Notes under the pieces: generated by a model
Told to the model about the DNA's origin: nothing
Databases searched by the model: none
Seen by the model: the letters and a program-made list of their open reading frames with translations, nothing else
Origin: Paraphoma chrysanthemicola
Lineage: Eukaryota; Ascomycota; Dothideomycetes; Pleosporales; Phaeosphaeriaceae
NCBI GenBank assembly: GCA_020744225.1
Contig: JAGMWG010000009.1
Span: forward strand, 992,001-1,056,000
Direction: 5' to 3'
Length of the DNA: 64,000 bases
In this document: piece by piece, positions 22,525 through 31,319 of the stretch
Numbering within the stretch: position 1 is the first letter of the stretch
How the letters are laid out: each line of letters starts with the position of its first letter
Translations under genes and position numbers: made by a program

Positions 22525-23373
22525 TCATATCCCTCCCCTCCCCTCCCCAATTTCCTCATAAAAATCTCCTCGCGCCATATCCCCACCATCGCAAAACCCA
22601 TCACGCGGACCTTGGCCCTGCGAGAACATTTCCGAGAACGTGTCTTGCGTGTCGGCGCGCGATATGCCGGGGAGGAAAAAATCTAGATCGGGGAGTTGCA
22701 TCATTGCAGTAGGCAGACCGGCTTCGATGGCGGCGTTGTTGTTGGTATTAGAAGGAGGAAGAGGAAACTGTGTTCCTGTCTCCATCCCCGCTGCACCAAC
22801 AGCAGAAGTCATAGTGTCCAGCACTGCTGGCCGTGTTGCGTTTCCTAGTGTCCAGTTCATCCCATCGAGTGGATTCGAATTTGCCTTTGGCAGTTTGGCG
22901 GATCCGCTCGAGACGGGATATGCTTTCTGGACGAGAGAATAGATGTTTTGTGCCTGGTTGAGCGAAGTGTGATTCATGCCTTGCGACGGTGCGGTGGGGG
23001 CGGAATTGGAGGTGTTTTGGATGGGGAATGGAGGTTGATTGCGGAGTTGAGGTTGTGGTGGAGGTTGAAACGGGACTTGCAACTGGGCTTGGAAATGTGG
23101 ATGAGGTTGAGGTTGGAAAGGGATTTGGGGCTGAAGTTGGAAAGAGGACTGAGGTGGGCATTGAGTCTGAGGGGGAAAATTGATTTGCGGCTGGAAGTTG
23201 ATCTGGGATCCAGAGAGTACCTGCAGCTGGGGTTGGATGTTGACTTGAGATCCGGAGGCAAACTGCGATTGTGGTTGGATTTGGCTTCCCAGCTGGGCTT
23301 GGCCGTACGGTTGGGGTTGCGGATATTGATAGTCGAAGTGCGGTTGAGGTTGGTAATGGGGCTGATAGAGTGG
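22525..23373 (-). CDS. Gln/Pro-rich low-complexity protein, 5' end unresolved
   Basis: From an acceptor-like ACAG at 23374-23377 the minus strand stays open for 282 codons to the stop at 22525. The first 110 residues repeat Q-P-Q and F-Q-P-Q units, with interspersed aromatic and Ser-Gly-Ser-Gln segments; the remainder is more ordered, including S-L-V-Q-K-A-Y-P and a motif D-L-D-F-F-L-P-G near the C-terminus that resembles an acidic-hydrophobic activation or docking motif. Such composition is common in fungal transcriptional regulators, but no DNA-binding domain is visible. The start was not found: ATGs upstream (near 23534 and 23450) do not splice into this frame with good donors. A 260-codon frame on the same strand is an out-of-phase shadow. 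Confidence 0.45.
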   Translation of the reverse strand, partial: PLYQPHYQPQPHFDYQYPQPQPYGQAQLGSQIQPQSQFASGSQVNIQPQLQVLSGSQINFQPQINFPPQTQCPPQSSFQLQPQIPFQPQPHPHFQAQLQVPFQPPPQPQLRNQPPFPIQNTSNSAPTAPSQGMNHTSLNQAQNIYSLVQKAYPVSSGSAKLPKANSNPLDGMNWTLGNATRPAVLDTMTSAVGAAGMETGTQFPLPPSNTNNNAAIEAGLPTAMMQLPDLDFFLPGISRADTQDTFSEMFSQGQGPRDGFCDGGDMARGDFYEEIGEGRGGI

Positions 23374-23943
23374 CTGTCACGTGAATTAGCATGTGCTTGT
23401 AGTTTGTAGTGTTGTATAGATGTGCGAAGACCGTCATGCTGCTGTATAAAAGGATAGTTGTAATGGTGCAAGAAACTTCGAGCTGCAGGGTAATTACAAG
23501 AGCGGGCGTTTGGGTTGTGCCGTTGTGCACTATGCATTAGTCGCAACAGCACGGCTGTTCATGCAGTGGTGTCTGCATTTGGTTTTGCTTGCCCATTTTG
23601 TTTCGGCGCTACAGGAGATTTAGAGTTAATCAGGCTTGAGTTTCATAGTCTCGCTAAACGGTGAAGGCCTATTTGGATTTGGTTGAAGATATCTGGCGTG
23701 CTGAGCGAGTAGTACGGTAGTACTGAGTTGAGGTACTGCCGTGATGAAGTTGTTGAAAACAAGAGGAAAGGTAGTGAAGATTTTTTTTGGAAATAATCTA
23801 CAAGCAGGCCCGTCTCCTCAGTCCATGAGCAAGCGTTTACGTGAGCGCATCTCGCTACCAGTGTTCACGAGTTTGATTCTGCAATGTTTGTTCGCCCTCG
23901 AATCAAAAGACTGCAGTACCTCTCGTTGATTTCCAAAAGCGGG
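23374..23943. other. probable 5' region of the Gln/Pro-rich gene plus spacer
   Basis: 570 bp. It may contain a short first exon and promoter for the minus-strand Gln/Pro-rich gene, but no start could be fixed. An ORF on the plus strand from 23741 is unremarkable. Confidence 0.35.
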
Positions 23944-24258
23944 CTAGATAGTCATTTCCGCGATGTTACCAAAGTTGAGGTTGACGCTGAACTGCTCCTT
24001 ACCTGCAGCCGCTCCGCTAGTAAGCGTGTTCGGCGAATAGAACCTTATCCCCATGTCGTTCCTAGCCAGAACCACAACGAACCTTCTGAGCACAGTGAAT
24101 GATCCACACTTTGCGTTCAAGTATGCTCTAAAGTCTGTGGGGATGTGCAGGTATCGAAGAAGATTATAATCATAGGCCCGATTGACAAGCCCAAGAACCA
24201 TGCCCGAGAACGCACTCCATCCACCCACATCGAGCGCTCCCGTGAATTGCGCCTTCAT
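23944..24258 (-). CDS. hypothetical 104-residue protein
   Basis: A single-exon frame from ATG at 24258 to a stop at 23944-23946. The sequence has alternating hydrophobic and aromatic residues (G-G-W-S-A-F-S-G-M-V-L-G-L-V, Y-N-L-L-R-Y-L-H-I-P, F-V-V-V-L-A-R-N-D-M-G-I-R-F-Y) that look like a folded alpha/beta protein rather than random translation, but no family is recognised. It could instead be the last exon of a larger gene whose upstream part I cannot find, or a remnant. Confidence 0.35.
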   Translation of the reverse strand: MKAQFTGALDVGGWSAFSGMVLGLVNRAYDYNLLRYLHIPTDFRAYLNAKCGSFTVLRRFVVVLARNDMGIRFYSPNTLTSGAAAGKEQFSVNLNFGNIAEMTI

Positions 24259-25636
24259 TCAACTTGTATGATTATACTTAGCCAAACGAAGACCTATCGA
24301 TCGTATGCGAAGATAAGCGGTCTACTATGAAGTGCTTGTCGCAGCCGCTCAATGGCATCAAGCGAACGCGCGATAACAACAGCCTTTGCAAGCATCAAAC
24401 ATGAGCAGTGAACCGATGGACAGCAGTTCAAAGTTTTCTCAGGCCTCCGCGACCCTGCACCTCACGCGCAGCGCGGTCCGATGGAAGGCTGTGTCGCTAA
24501 CGAGCCTGATGTTATCCGGTAGTGAAGTTACCTGGTGAGGAATAGCGTGTTTTGAAGTCTGGTCATGCAATCTTCAGTTTCCGTGTTGGCCGCATCAGGT
24601 GATACAGTTCTTATCCAGCCTTCGGGGGTTAGATTCAATGAAAACTCAGCCCACCGCATTCCACGAAATCTTTAGGTGCTAACAACCATGAGGTCTGTGC
24701 AAAATCTCCGAAGCACTTTACCGATCTCCATAACCAAAAACCTCACCTCTTTTGCGCAGTGAAGTCACTTTGCTCGCGGTATGGGCATGTGGCTCAAGAC
24801 GGGGTTTGAGCAAGGACAGCTCGGAGGCATCGCTACCGAAAGTGATTGTGCTAGGGATCAGCCAGGGTCTGCTTGTGATTTGAACACCGTACAACCTCCC
24901 CAGTAATTTCGAGTTCAGAAGTATGAGTGTTTTTACACGTGATGTTGCTGTTAGAGTCGCGGGAAGTGCTTCACACGGAAGCCAAATCGTCTAACCGGAA
25001 GCAAGCGGGGTAGCGGCTCGGTCCGCTTGTGCAAATCTTGGGTCCAGCCAACAGCTCCCGCGTAGGGCCCTTCGTCTCGCTCATGAGCATCAAGTGAAAT
25101 TTACATCCATCACTCTGAAAACCTCTCTGGCGTCAGTTCGTCCTGGTTTTGCGCTCCCAGACTTGCTGCCGGATCAGCCTGCATGGCCGATCGCCGGCAA
25201 AAGCTCCGGACGAGGGCCGCCCCGTCTGGATTGATGACTTACGCAGGGATACGCCGGATACAGCGCGACCACGTCTCACAAAGACATCATTATTGCTTTT
25301 TCCCGGAGTGACATGTCACACCGGACACCCAATTCCTCTCCCAACGCGGCCGCAGCGTTGTTGATGGCGCTATCTCCGCGTTTGCCTGAACAAGCCTGGC
25401 GCTGCATAAACCTTGCAGACGGGCCGGGCGGCGCATCTCGATTGGCCCTGCAGAGGCTTAACGGCAGGGCATATCGTCCTAATTAACGGCCTGGTGGGGA
25501 CCGGCAGCAATGTCTTACCGCATACCTGCCGGGGCCGTTGTCGCCCACCGCCTCGTTCGTCCTTCCGTGAGACGCGACGTGCCGCCGTAGCTCTACCACC
25601 AGAGACGCGCGCAACACGATTGTTTGATGTAGCATA
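24259..25636. other. 1.4 kb gene-free stretch with a composition change
   Basis: No protein frame with family features on either strand. The first part is of mixed composition; from about 25150 to 25620 it becomes noticeably GC-rich with many CpG steps. It could be decayed accessory DNA or simply the upstream region of the patatin-like gene. Confidence 0.4.
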
Positions 25637-27393
25637 ATGCAGGTAGACTTCAGTGTGGTTCGTTACTCGCCAATCGAAGGCACCCACTTCTTCTACGATC
25701 CTCGATATCCCTCGTCAGTGCAGTTCCTTCTGTCTGGACGGTGGGAGCCATGGGACGTCGGCTGGGTCAAGTAGTGAGTTTTGGTGCGCGCTGCTACATG
25801 AGCTCGCCTGAACCATCATAGCAAAGCTCAAGATCCGGATATAAGGCGGATCGCAGAAGAAGCAGAGGCCCGGTTGGTGAATGATCCGCACTCTGGATAC
25901 ATTGCATGGCCATCACAGCCTCCTGCTGGCCCTCCAGCGGTCGTGTACAGCGGATCAGCACCACCACAAGTGAACCCAGCATATCCCTCGCCGGGAATAG
26001 TCCTGGACGCTAGGCCATCTTCATCGTCACCAGGTTCTGCAAATGTATCAGCGTCTGCTTCGCCGAACGACCGCGGACCAGTGGAGATGTCAGCACCGGA
26101 TGCGCTCTACACTTCACCATACAGCCAGCCCACATCGAGCTCACAACCCGATCAGACCGTTGCCGCGGTTGCTGGACTAGTTTCGACTGTACCCTCGCGC
26201 GGCTTTTCGGCTATTAACAGTACGACACCGCAGCAACCAGAAGCCAATCATGGACCGCCTCTACAACCAGCTGCTCCTGGGCGGGCGATTTTGTCACGAA
26301 ATCGAGAAACCAAAATTTTGCTTTCCATCGACGGTGACGGTATTCGAGGCCTTTCATCCTTGCTGTTGATCGAATCCTTGGTGAATGCCATTTGTGTCAA
26401 GATCGGACAACGTCTTGACCCGCATCAGATCTTCGATCTCACGGGCGGAAGCTCACTAGGAGGCGTCATAGCCATTCTCCTGTGCCGACTTCAAATGCAA
26501 GCCCACCGAGCCAGAGAAGCATATAAGCGTATTGCAAAACAAGTCTTCCTGAACAAGCGAGACTTCTTCATTTCCCTCGACCCACAGGCGCCCGTTCCAT
26601 ACAGCGATGGCAAGGCCTTACAAGAAGAAATCAACGCCGTCATACAGCAAGAACTCGGCACACAAGATGAACGGCTATTTGATGCACGCGATGATTCTGG
26701 TGATGTGTAAGCACCCCGAATTTTTCAAATCCCAGTCGATTCTTCATACTAGAAAGACAATGCTAACGTGTTTGCAGTTTCGTCGTCTCCACACACATTG
26801 AAATAGGCACCAACAAACCCGCCCTTATGCGCTCTTACCAGACCCGGCGCATCACCGGTCCGGACCTTGATGCCAACATGACTATTTCCCAAGCCCTGCG
26901 CGCCACATGCATTGCACCGCGCTACCTGCTCCCCCAGCCAGGGGTTACGCAACGCCTCGTCATCGAGCCCGGCCTCGTCGACCACGGAACGTCCAAGAAC
27001 AACCCCGTTCGCGACATTTTGTACGAATGTCGAAAATTGTTCCGTTACGCAAACGACATGATGATCATCGTCTCCATCGGCACAGGCAACGGTTTGGATC
27101 GCTGGAACGAACTCAACGAAATGGCAAACAGCGTCGAAGAACGCATCAGCGAGGCCAGAACTGTGGGCGAGAAATTCGAACTCGAGCACCGCGCTCTCAT
27201 GGATAGGGCGTGGATGAAGTACTTCCGCTTCAACGTCCCAGGCCTGGAAGATGTGCCGCTGGAAGAATGGAATGCTGAAGATAGGATCAAAGAAAAGACG
27301 AGCAGGTACTTGGCGGAACCGGAGATCAGTGCGAGATTTTATGCGTGTGTCGATGCGATTACGGGCTTGCTATTGGGACCGCAAGGTAGATGA
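25637..27393 (+). CDS. patatin-like phospholipase with variant catalytic motifs
   Basis: Exons 25637-25770, 25822-26706 and 26778-27393 encode 544 residues. The first about 55 residues (M-Q-V-D-F-S-V-V-R-Y-S-P, W-E-P-W-D-V-G-W-V) are followed by a Pro/Ser-rich linker to about residue 190. The patatin domain starts at I-L-L-S-I-D-G-D-G-I-R-G-L, the oxyanion loop (usual form DGGGxRG), then F-D-L-T-G-G-S-S-L-G-G, the G-x-S-x-G nucleophile elbow (usually GTSTGG), and later L-V-D-H-G-T-S-K-N-N-P, where the catalytic Asp is present but the usual D-G-G/A reads D-H-G. Members hydrolyse acyl esters of phospholipids; fungal ones also occur in signalling/STAND proteins. Ser and Asp are both retained, so activity is possible. 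No signal peptide; likely cytosolic. Confidence 0.85.
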
Positions 27394-28297
27394 GGAAGCG
27401 AGTTAGGGGGGGAGGGAAAAGGTGCATTGGGTGGTTTAATTAGTGAAGCGTATTGACGAATTGAAGACCGTGTATAGCATGAATGTCCGTATTCTTCGCT
27501 GGACATAATACAAGCGGTCCAGTGCAACGGCAGGGCAAGATATTTCCGATTGCTCTTGAAAACCCACAATTAGCGAATGGAAACGATTTCAATGACCTCA
27601 ACTCGCTTGTTATCGCTACAGACCTTTATAGCTATGAAATGCGTATCTTGTTCCACGTACTTGGCATTCACAATAGCAGACAAGACTTTACCGTATCCGA
27701 ATCAGCGAGCCTCGAATCTTCTAGCTTCAATCAAAGTCCAATTCGTTGATCGATGTTCCACACCAGACAGCGCACACGCTCTCCTTTTCCCTTACCCAAC
27801 GCCAACCTCTCAAACACTACATACTTCACTTATCACTCACAATTTACCCTTAAATAGCGGCTTCCGATCGACCTGCCATGATTTGATCCCTCCAAAATAG
27901 GGTTGCTCTTTCTATTGCAATCTCACTGTTCGTTTTTGGCCTACAGTATAAACGAACAGACCTATTTCTATCTCATTTGAGCGCACGCCCTCGCTCTTAT
28001 GGATGCTCTCAACCAAGACCGCAAAACCCTCATGAGGGTTTATGTGAACTTCACAATTGACGAACATGGCGATACTTCACTGTATAGCGGTATATAACGC
28101 GCCCCGCCGTGGCGCAATGTAGTTCTTCATTAGAATCAGACACTCAGCACACCATCAACTCTAACAAAACCAGCAACAGGAATAGCAACCACAAGTACCA
28201 CTATCCCAAGCCCGTTTCCTAAACTCAACTCTGATCCATAGAGTACACCCAGCACCGACACCACCACACCGACCAACCAAGCACCACTCCCTTCAAA
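27394..28297. other. intergenic with TATA-like element before a small zinc-finger frame
   Basis: 904 bp. A TATATAA sequence lies at 28091-28097, immediately followed by GCGCCCCGCCGTGGCGC, an inverted repeat (GCGCC/GGCGC arms) that could form a small hairpin. About 200 bp later the small zinc-finger frame begins. No other gene seen. Confidence 0.35.
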
Positions 28298-28528
28298 ATG
28301 CCTCGCTTATTCAAAAGCAAGCCCAAAACCAACAAAGACTGGGAATAGATCGTCCCAATCAGCCATCCGATCCAACTAGCCTGGATGTGCTACGCCTGCA
28401 AGCCTCCGACGGTCAATGCCGGGAACCAAACCACGTGTCACAAGTGTGGTCGTGAGCGCAGTCCAAAGGATAGATTGGGCAGGAAGAATCCGCCGTCGCC
28501 TAGGGTGTCGCGGCAGATTTCGTATTGA
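28298..28528 (+). pseudogene. small RanBP2-like zinc-finger frame interrupted by an in-frame TAG
   Basis: From ATG 28298 the frame reads M-P-R-L-F-K-S-K-P-K-T-N-K-D-W-E, then TAG at 28346-28348, then continues without a frame change to TGA at 28526-28528. The part after TAG contains L-A-W-M-C-Y-A-C, a 12-residue spacer with an asparagine, then C-H-K-C-G-R-E, i.e. W-x-C-x2-C-x12-C-x2-C, close to the RanBP2/NZF finger layout, and a basic tail. No GT occurs between the ATG and TAG, so the stop cannot be spliced out as part of an intron starting inside this segment. Alternatives: a nonsense mutation, translational readthrough, or use of the internal ATG at 28385 giving a 47-residue finger peptide. 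Small one-finger proteins of this kind are frequent in Pleosporales. Confidence 0.5.
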
Positions 28529-28834
28529 GATGGATGGGGCAGCTGGAATTAATGGTGGCGGGGTAAGAGAGATAGGGAGGGACGTGGAAGGGGAAGGAAA
28601 GAGGGAAGACGAATCATTTGGGTGCGAGACTGGAAAATTGAATTTGGAAGAGAGCCTGGAAAGGGAGAAGTGGAAGGAGTGACTTGGATCAGAATTTTGT
28701 GGTGTATCATTTGTGCCCTGCATTTCAGCAAGACCTAAAGTAAACGAGGTGACGTGACGAAAAGATACGTCGCTAATCAAAGAGCAACGTGACTTGCTCC
28801 ATCGCCTTATGATGCATAGCTGCCGCTGTACCGC
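28529..28834. other. convergent spacer
   Basis: 306 bp, purine-rich on the plus strand (runs of GGGA/GGAA). It separates the zinc-finger frame from the 3' end of the next minus-strand gene. Open frames here on either strand look like composition artefacts. Confidence 0.45.
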
Positions 28835-30205
28835 CTAGATGTCAGCAACAAAGTGGAACCCGCCCGAACAATCCCTGAACAACATGCCAGGGTTACCATT
28901 TGGCCCCCTGCTGACCCTCTTCTGTAGTTTCCACTCGCCCTCCTTGTTTGCGTCGTACTGCTCTATAGGTCCGAGATCACGAGCTTCTTCGTCAACGCCG
29001 TCGCTAGTATACGCGAATCCGCCAGTTTCGTTCCGCACGTATTGGCTGAAACCGCTATACCGGACGCTTCCAGTGCTATCACGGACTGGAAGTGGCTTGA
29101 GGGCGTCGAGTGGAAAGCGTGCGGCCAGTGGAGATTCCAAAGAATAACTCCGTGGTGAGCCGTTGCCTGAAGGAAGACCAAGTCGTCCTTCTATGGAGCT
29201 AGCATGGCTACGGGGCGTCGATGATGAAGCGGTGCTGTTGCTCATGCGATTGGTGTTTATGAGCACCATGCGCATACCGCCCTGTTGCATGAAGGCAACG
29301 ATCTCGTCGTCGAGGCTCTCGGGACGGGTAGGGCGTGGAGGCGGTGGCCCTGCCCGCTTCTGGAACGCTACTATGACAGGGTTCTTTGGTATGGGAACAT
29401 TGGAGTATTGAGGAAGAGCAACCGGTTTGGAAATAGACATGGAACGGCTCTGATGACCTTTGGAGGAAGAACGAGAATCCCGCGCCGAGCGATACGGAGT
29501 CAGACTAGACCGTCGTGCTCCTGACGCTTCTGGACCGACTGGGATCTGCGGCGGAAGCGGTGGAGGTGGAGATGTTGTTCCTGGCTTTTCGTTGCGAAAG
29601 AAACGTGAGCCTGGGCCATATGTCAGATGTGCTATATGCTGAAAGAGGGCATCGTCTTACCTTTGCTACGTAGTGTCGCAAAGCTAGGAGCAGGCTTCAC
29701 CTCATGCTCGGGTACGGGCGCACCGGGTGCACTGCCAGGGCGACTGAGCGGCTCCGGTGATGTTGCCAACTCTATGGGAGCCGAGAGAAAAGACTCTACT
29801 GTGGTGGAGTTGTTCGGTATGCCCGCTCGAGCGAGCTGAGACTCAGACTCCGCAAGGTGCCCATCTACAAGGTGGCTAGGCGAGACCGACGTTGTCGAAG
29901 ACGCATTGGAGGGCGGAGCAGGCAGCGCCTTGTCCACCTTGTCGTTCTTGCGCAGGAAGAATCGCGATGCTAGATGAGTAAGTACTGTGTAGGTGAGTAG
30001 TGAAAGGCGTCTTACGTTTCTTCCTGATTTCCCGACCTTGAATCCCAGCGTCGAACTCGACGTCAGCACTGAGCGCAGCATTTGAAATCTTTTCGTCCTG
30101 GCTCGGACTGTCCTTGAAGAAGCGAGAAGCTAGGAGAATGTCAGCTAGTGTTGCTCATCGTCTGAACAGACGGTAATGCTTACCTTTGCTCTTGAGGCTT
30201 TTCAT
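28835..30205 (-). CDS. disordered protein with three exon-initial SRFF motifs, unknown function
   Basis: Four exons on the minus strand, 30205-30184, 30129-30016, 29969-29661 and 29610-28835, give 406 residues. Each of exons 2, 3 and 4 begins, directly after a basic residue cluster, with the same short motif: K-A-S-R-F-F-K, K-P-S-R-F-F-L and K-G-S-R-F-F-R. All three introns interrupt the codon just before S-R-F-F in the same phase (phase 1). The bulk is Pro/Ser-rich and predicted disordered; a more ordered C-terminal part contains S-L-D-D-E-I-V-A-F-M-Q-Q-G-G-M-R-M-V-L-I and F-R-D-C-S-G-G-F-H-F-V-A-D-I. No family is recognised. The first exon is only seven codons and one base. Function unknown; possible scaffold or regulatory protein. 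Confidence 0.65.
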
Positions 30206-31319
30206 GTTCTGTACTTCTCGTATGGTTATGTGAGCGGGTCACGATTTGCAGACCGTCTACCGTTAATTGAATGAAACAACAGTTGAGTACGTGCAGACTG
30301 GTGTTGGTGGTGATCCGAGGAAGTGCTTAGCCCAGGAAAGCTCTTCAGTCGCGTGTGATGGGGAGGTGAAGTGGACGCGTCGGGATGGGCCTGTTACGGC
30401 ATTGCGCCTCGCGCTCCAGAACAATACGCAAATCTTGCGGCTGGTGAACCTGTAGTGAAAGTGAGACGCGCATGATTTTCGACTCCATGTTGTCGAGTAC
30501 TCTGGTGTGTTGCATGACGTCGAGCCACGTGGAAAGTAGAGCAGGAGCGACAAGAAAGGAAGGCACACACAACAACGGAGCGGGACACAGTGGCCATCAG
30601 CACCAACCACTACAATGACAGCTACAGGCGTATGACCAACGTGCTCGACCCGGATAGATGGGAGCGATCTGGCGTTCTCTTTTTCATCTACAGCTCGATG
30701 CTTCAGCAGCGCTCAGCTGAGTATGAATCACAATTTCACCTTCTGCAGAGGGGCCAGAATTTGTTTTGGCATGCTGACAGCGAGCAGCTCAGGAGAGTGC
30801 CAGATGCGCAACATGCCCTTAATTTTTTCTTGATTTTTATGTTTGATAACAGGGGTTATGGTGATTGTTGAGTCATGCCAGGATCCAGCAGGTGGATGGC
30901 AGAGTATTGTCAAAGGGATTCAGTTCATAGGCGTACCCGCGCTTCCCTCGGAGGTGTTGTGTTGTGCGGCGCCCGCAGCCCATGCCTAGGGCAAGTGTGT
31001 ATCCTGCTCTTTACAAGCCATATCTCAAATAAGCCGTGACTTACGCGCTAAACAAAGACAACCAGCAAACGCATCCACCGCATGCCAAATCCGCCGTCGT
31101 ACATGACCTCGATCCCTCACCCAAGACTTGCCAGTCACTGTTGATCATTGGCCACAGCAACTCCTAGAACTCCATCAGACAATAAGAAATGACCGGTGTG
31201 CCATGGGACATGACTACATGATAATTCTCAGAACATATAGACAAATGAGAAGAAATGAACAAGAAGAAGACCAAATCAGTCGCAGGCTATGCATGCTGAA
31301 AATAGCAAATGAAGAACCA
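30206..31319. other. intergenic, no supported gene
   Basis: 1.1 kb between two minus-strand genes. A 94-codon plus-strand frame (30590-30871) begins with GTG and its first ATG is 14 codons in; it shows no family signature. Contains the promoter of the upstream-lying SRFF gene and the 3' end of the decapping-cofactor gene. Confidence 0.45.

Noticed and set aside
22748..23530. 260-codon minus-strand frame over the Gln/Pro-rich gene
   Set aside because: Thr/Pro/Ser product of the repetitive CAA-CCT tract read in another phase; the Gln/Pro frame has the more regular repeat and a better C-terminal part.
28376..28780. 134-codon minus-strand frame
   Set aside because: Ser/Pro/Leu composition arises from the purine-rich plus strand; it overlaps the better supported zinc-finger frame.
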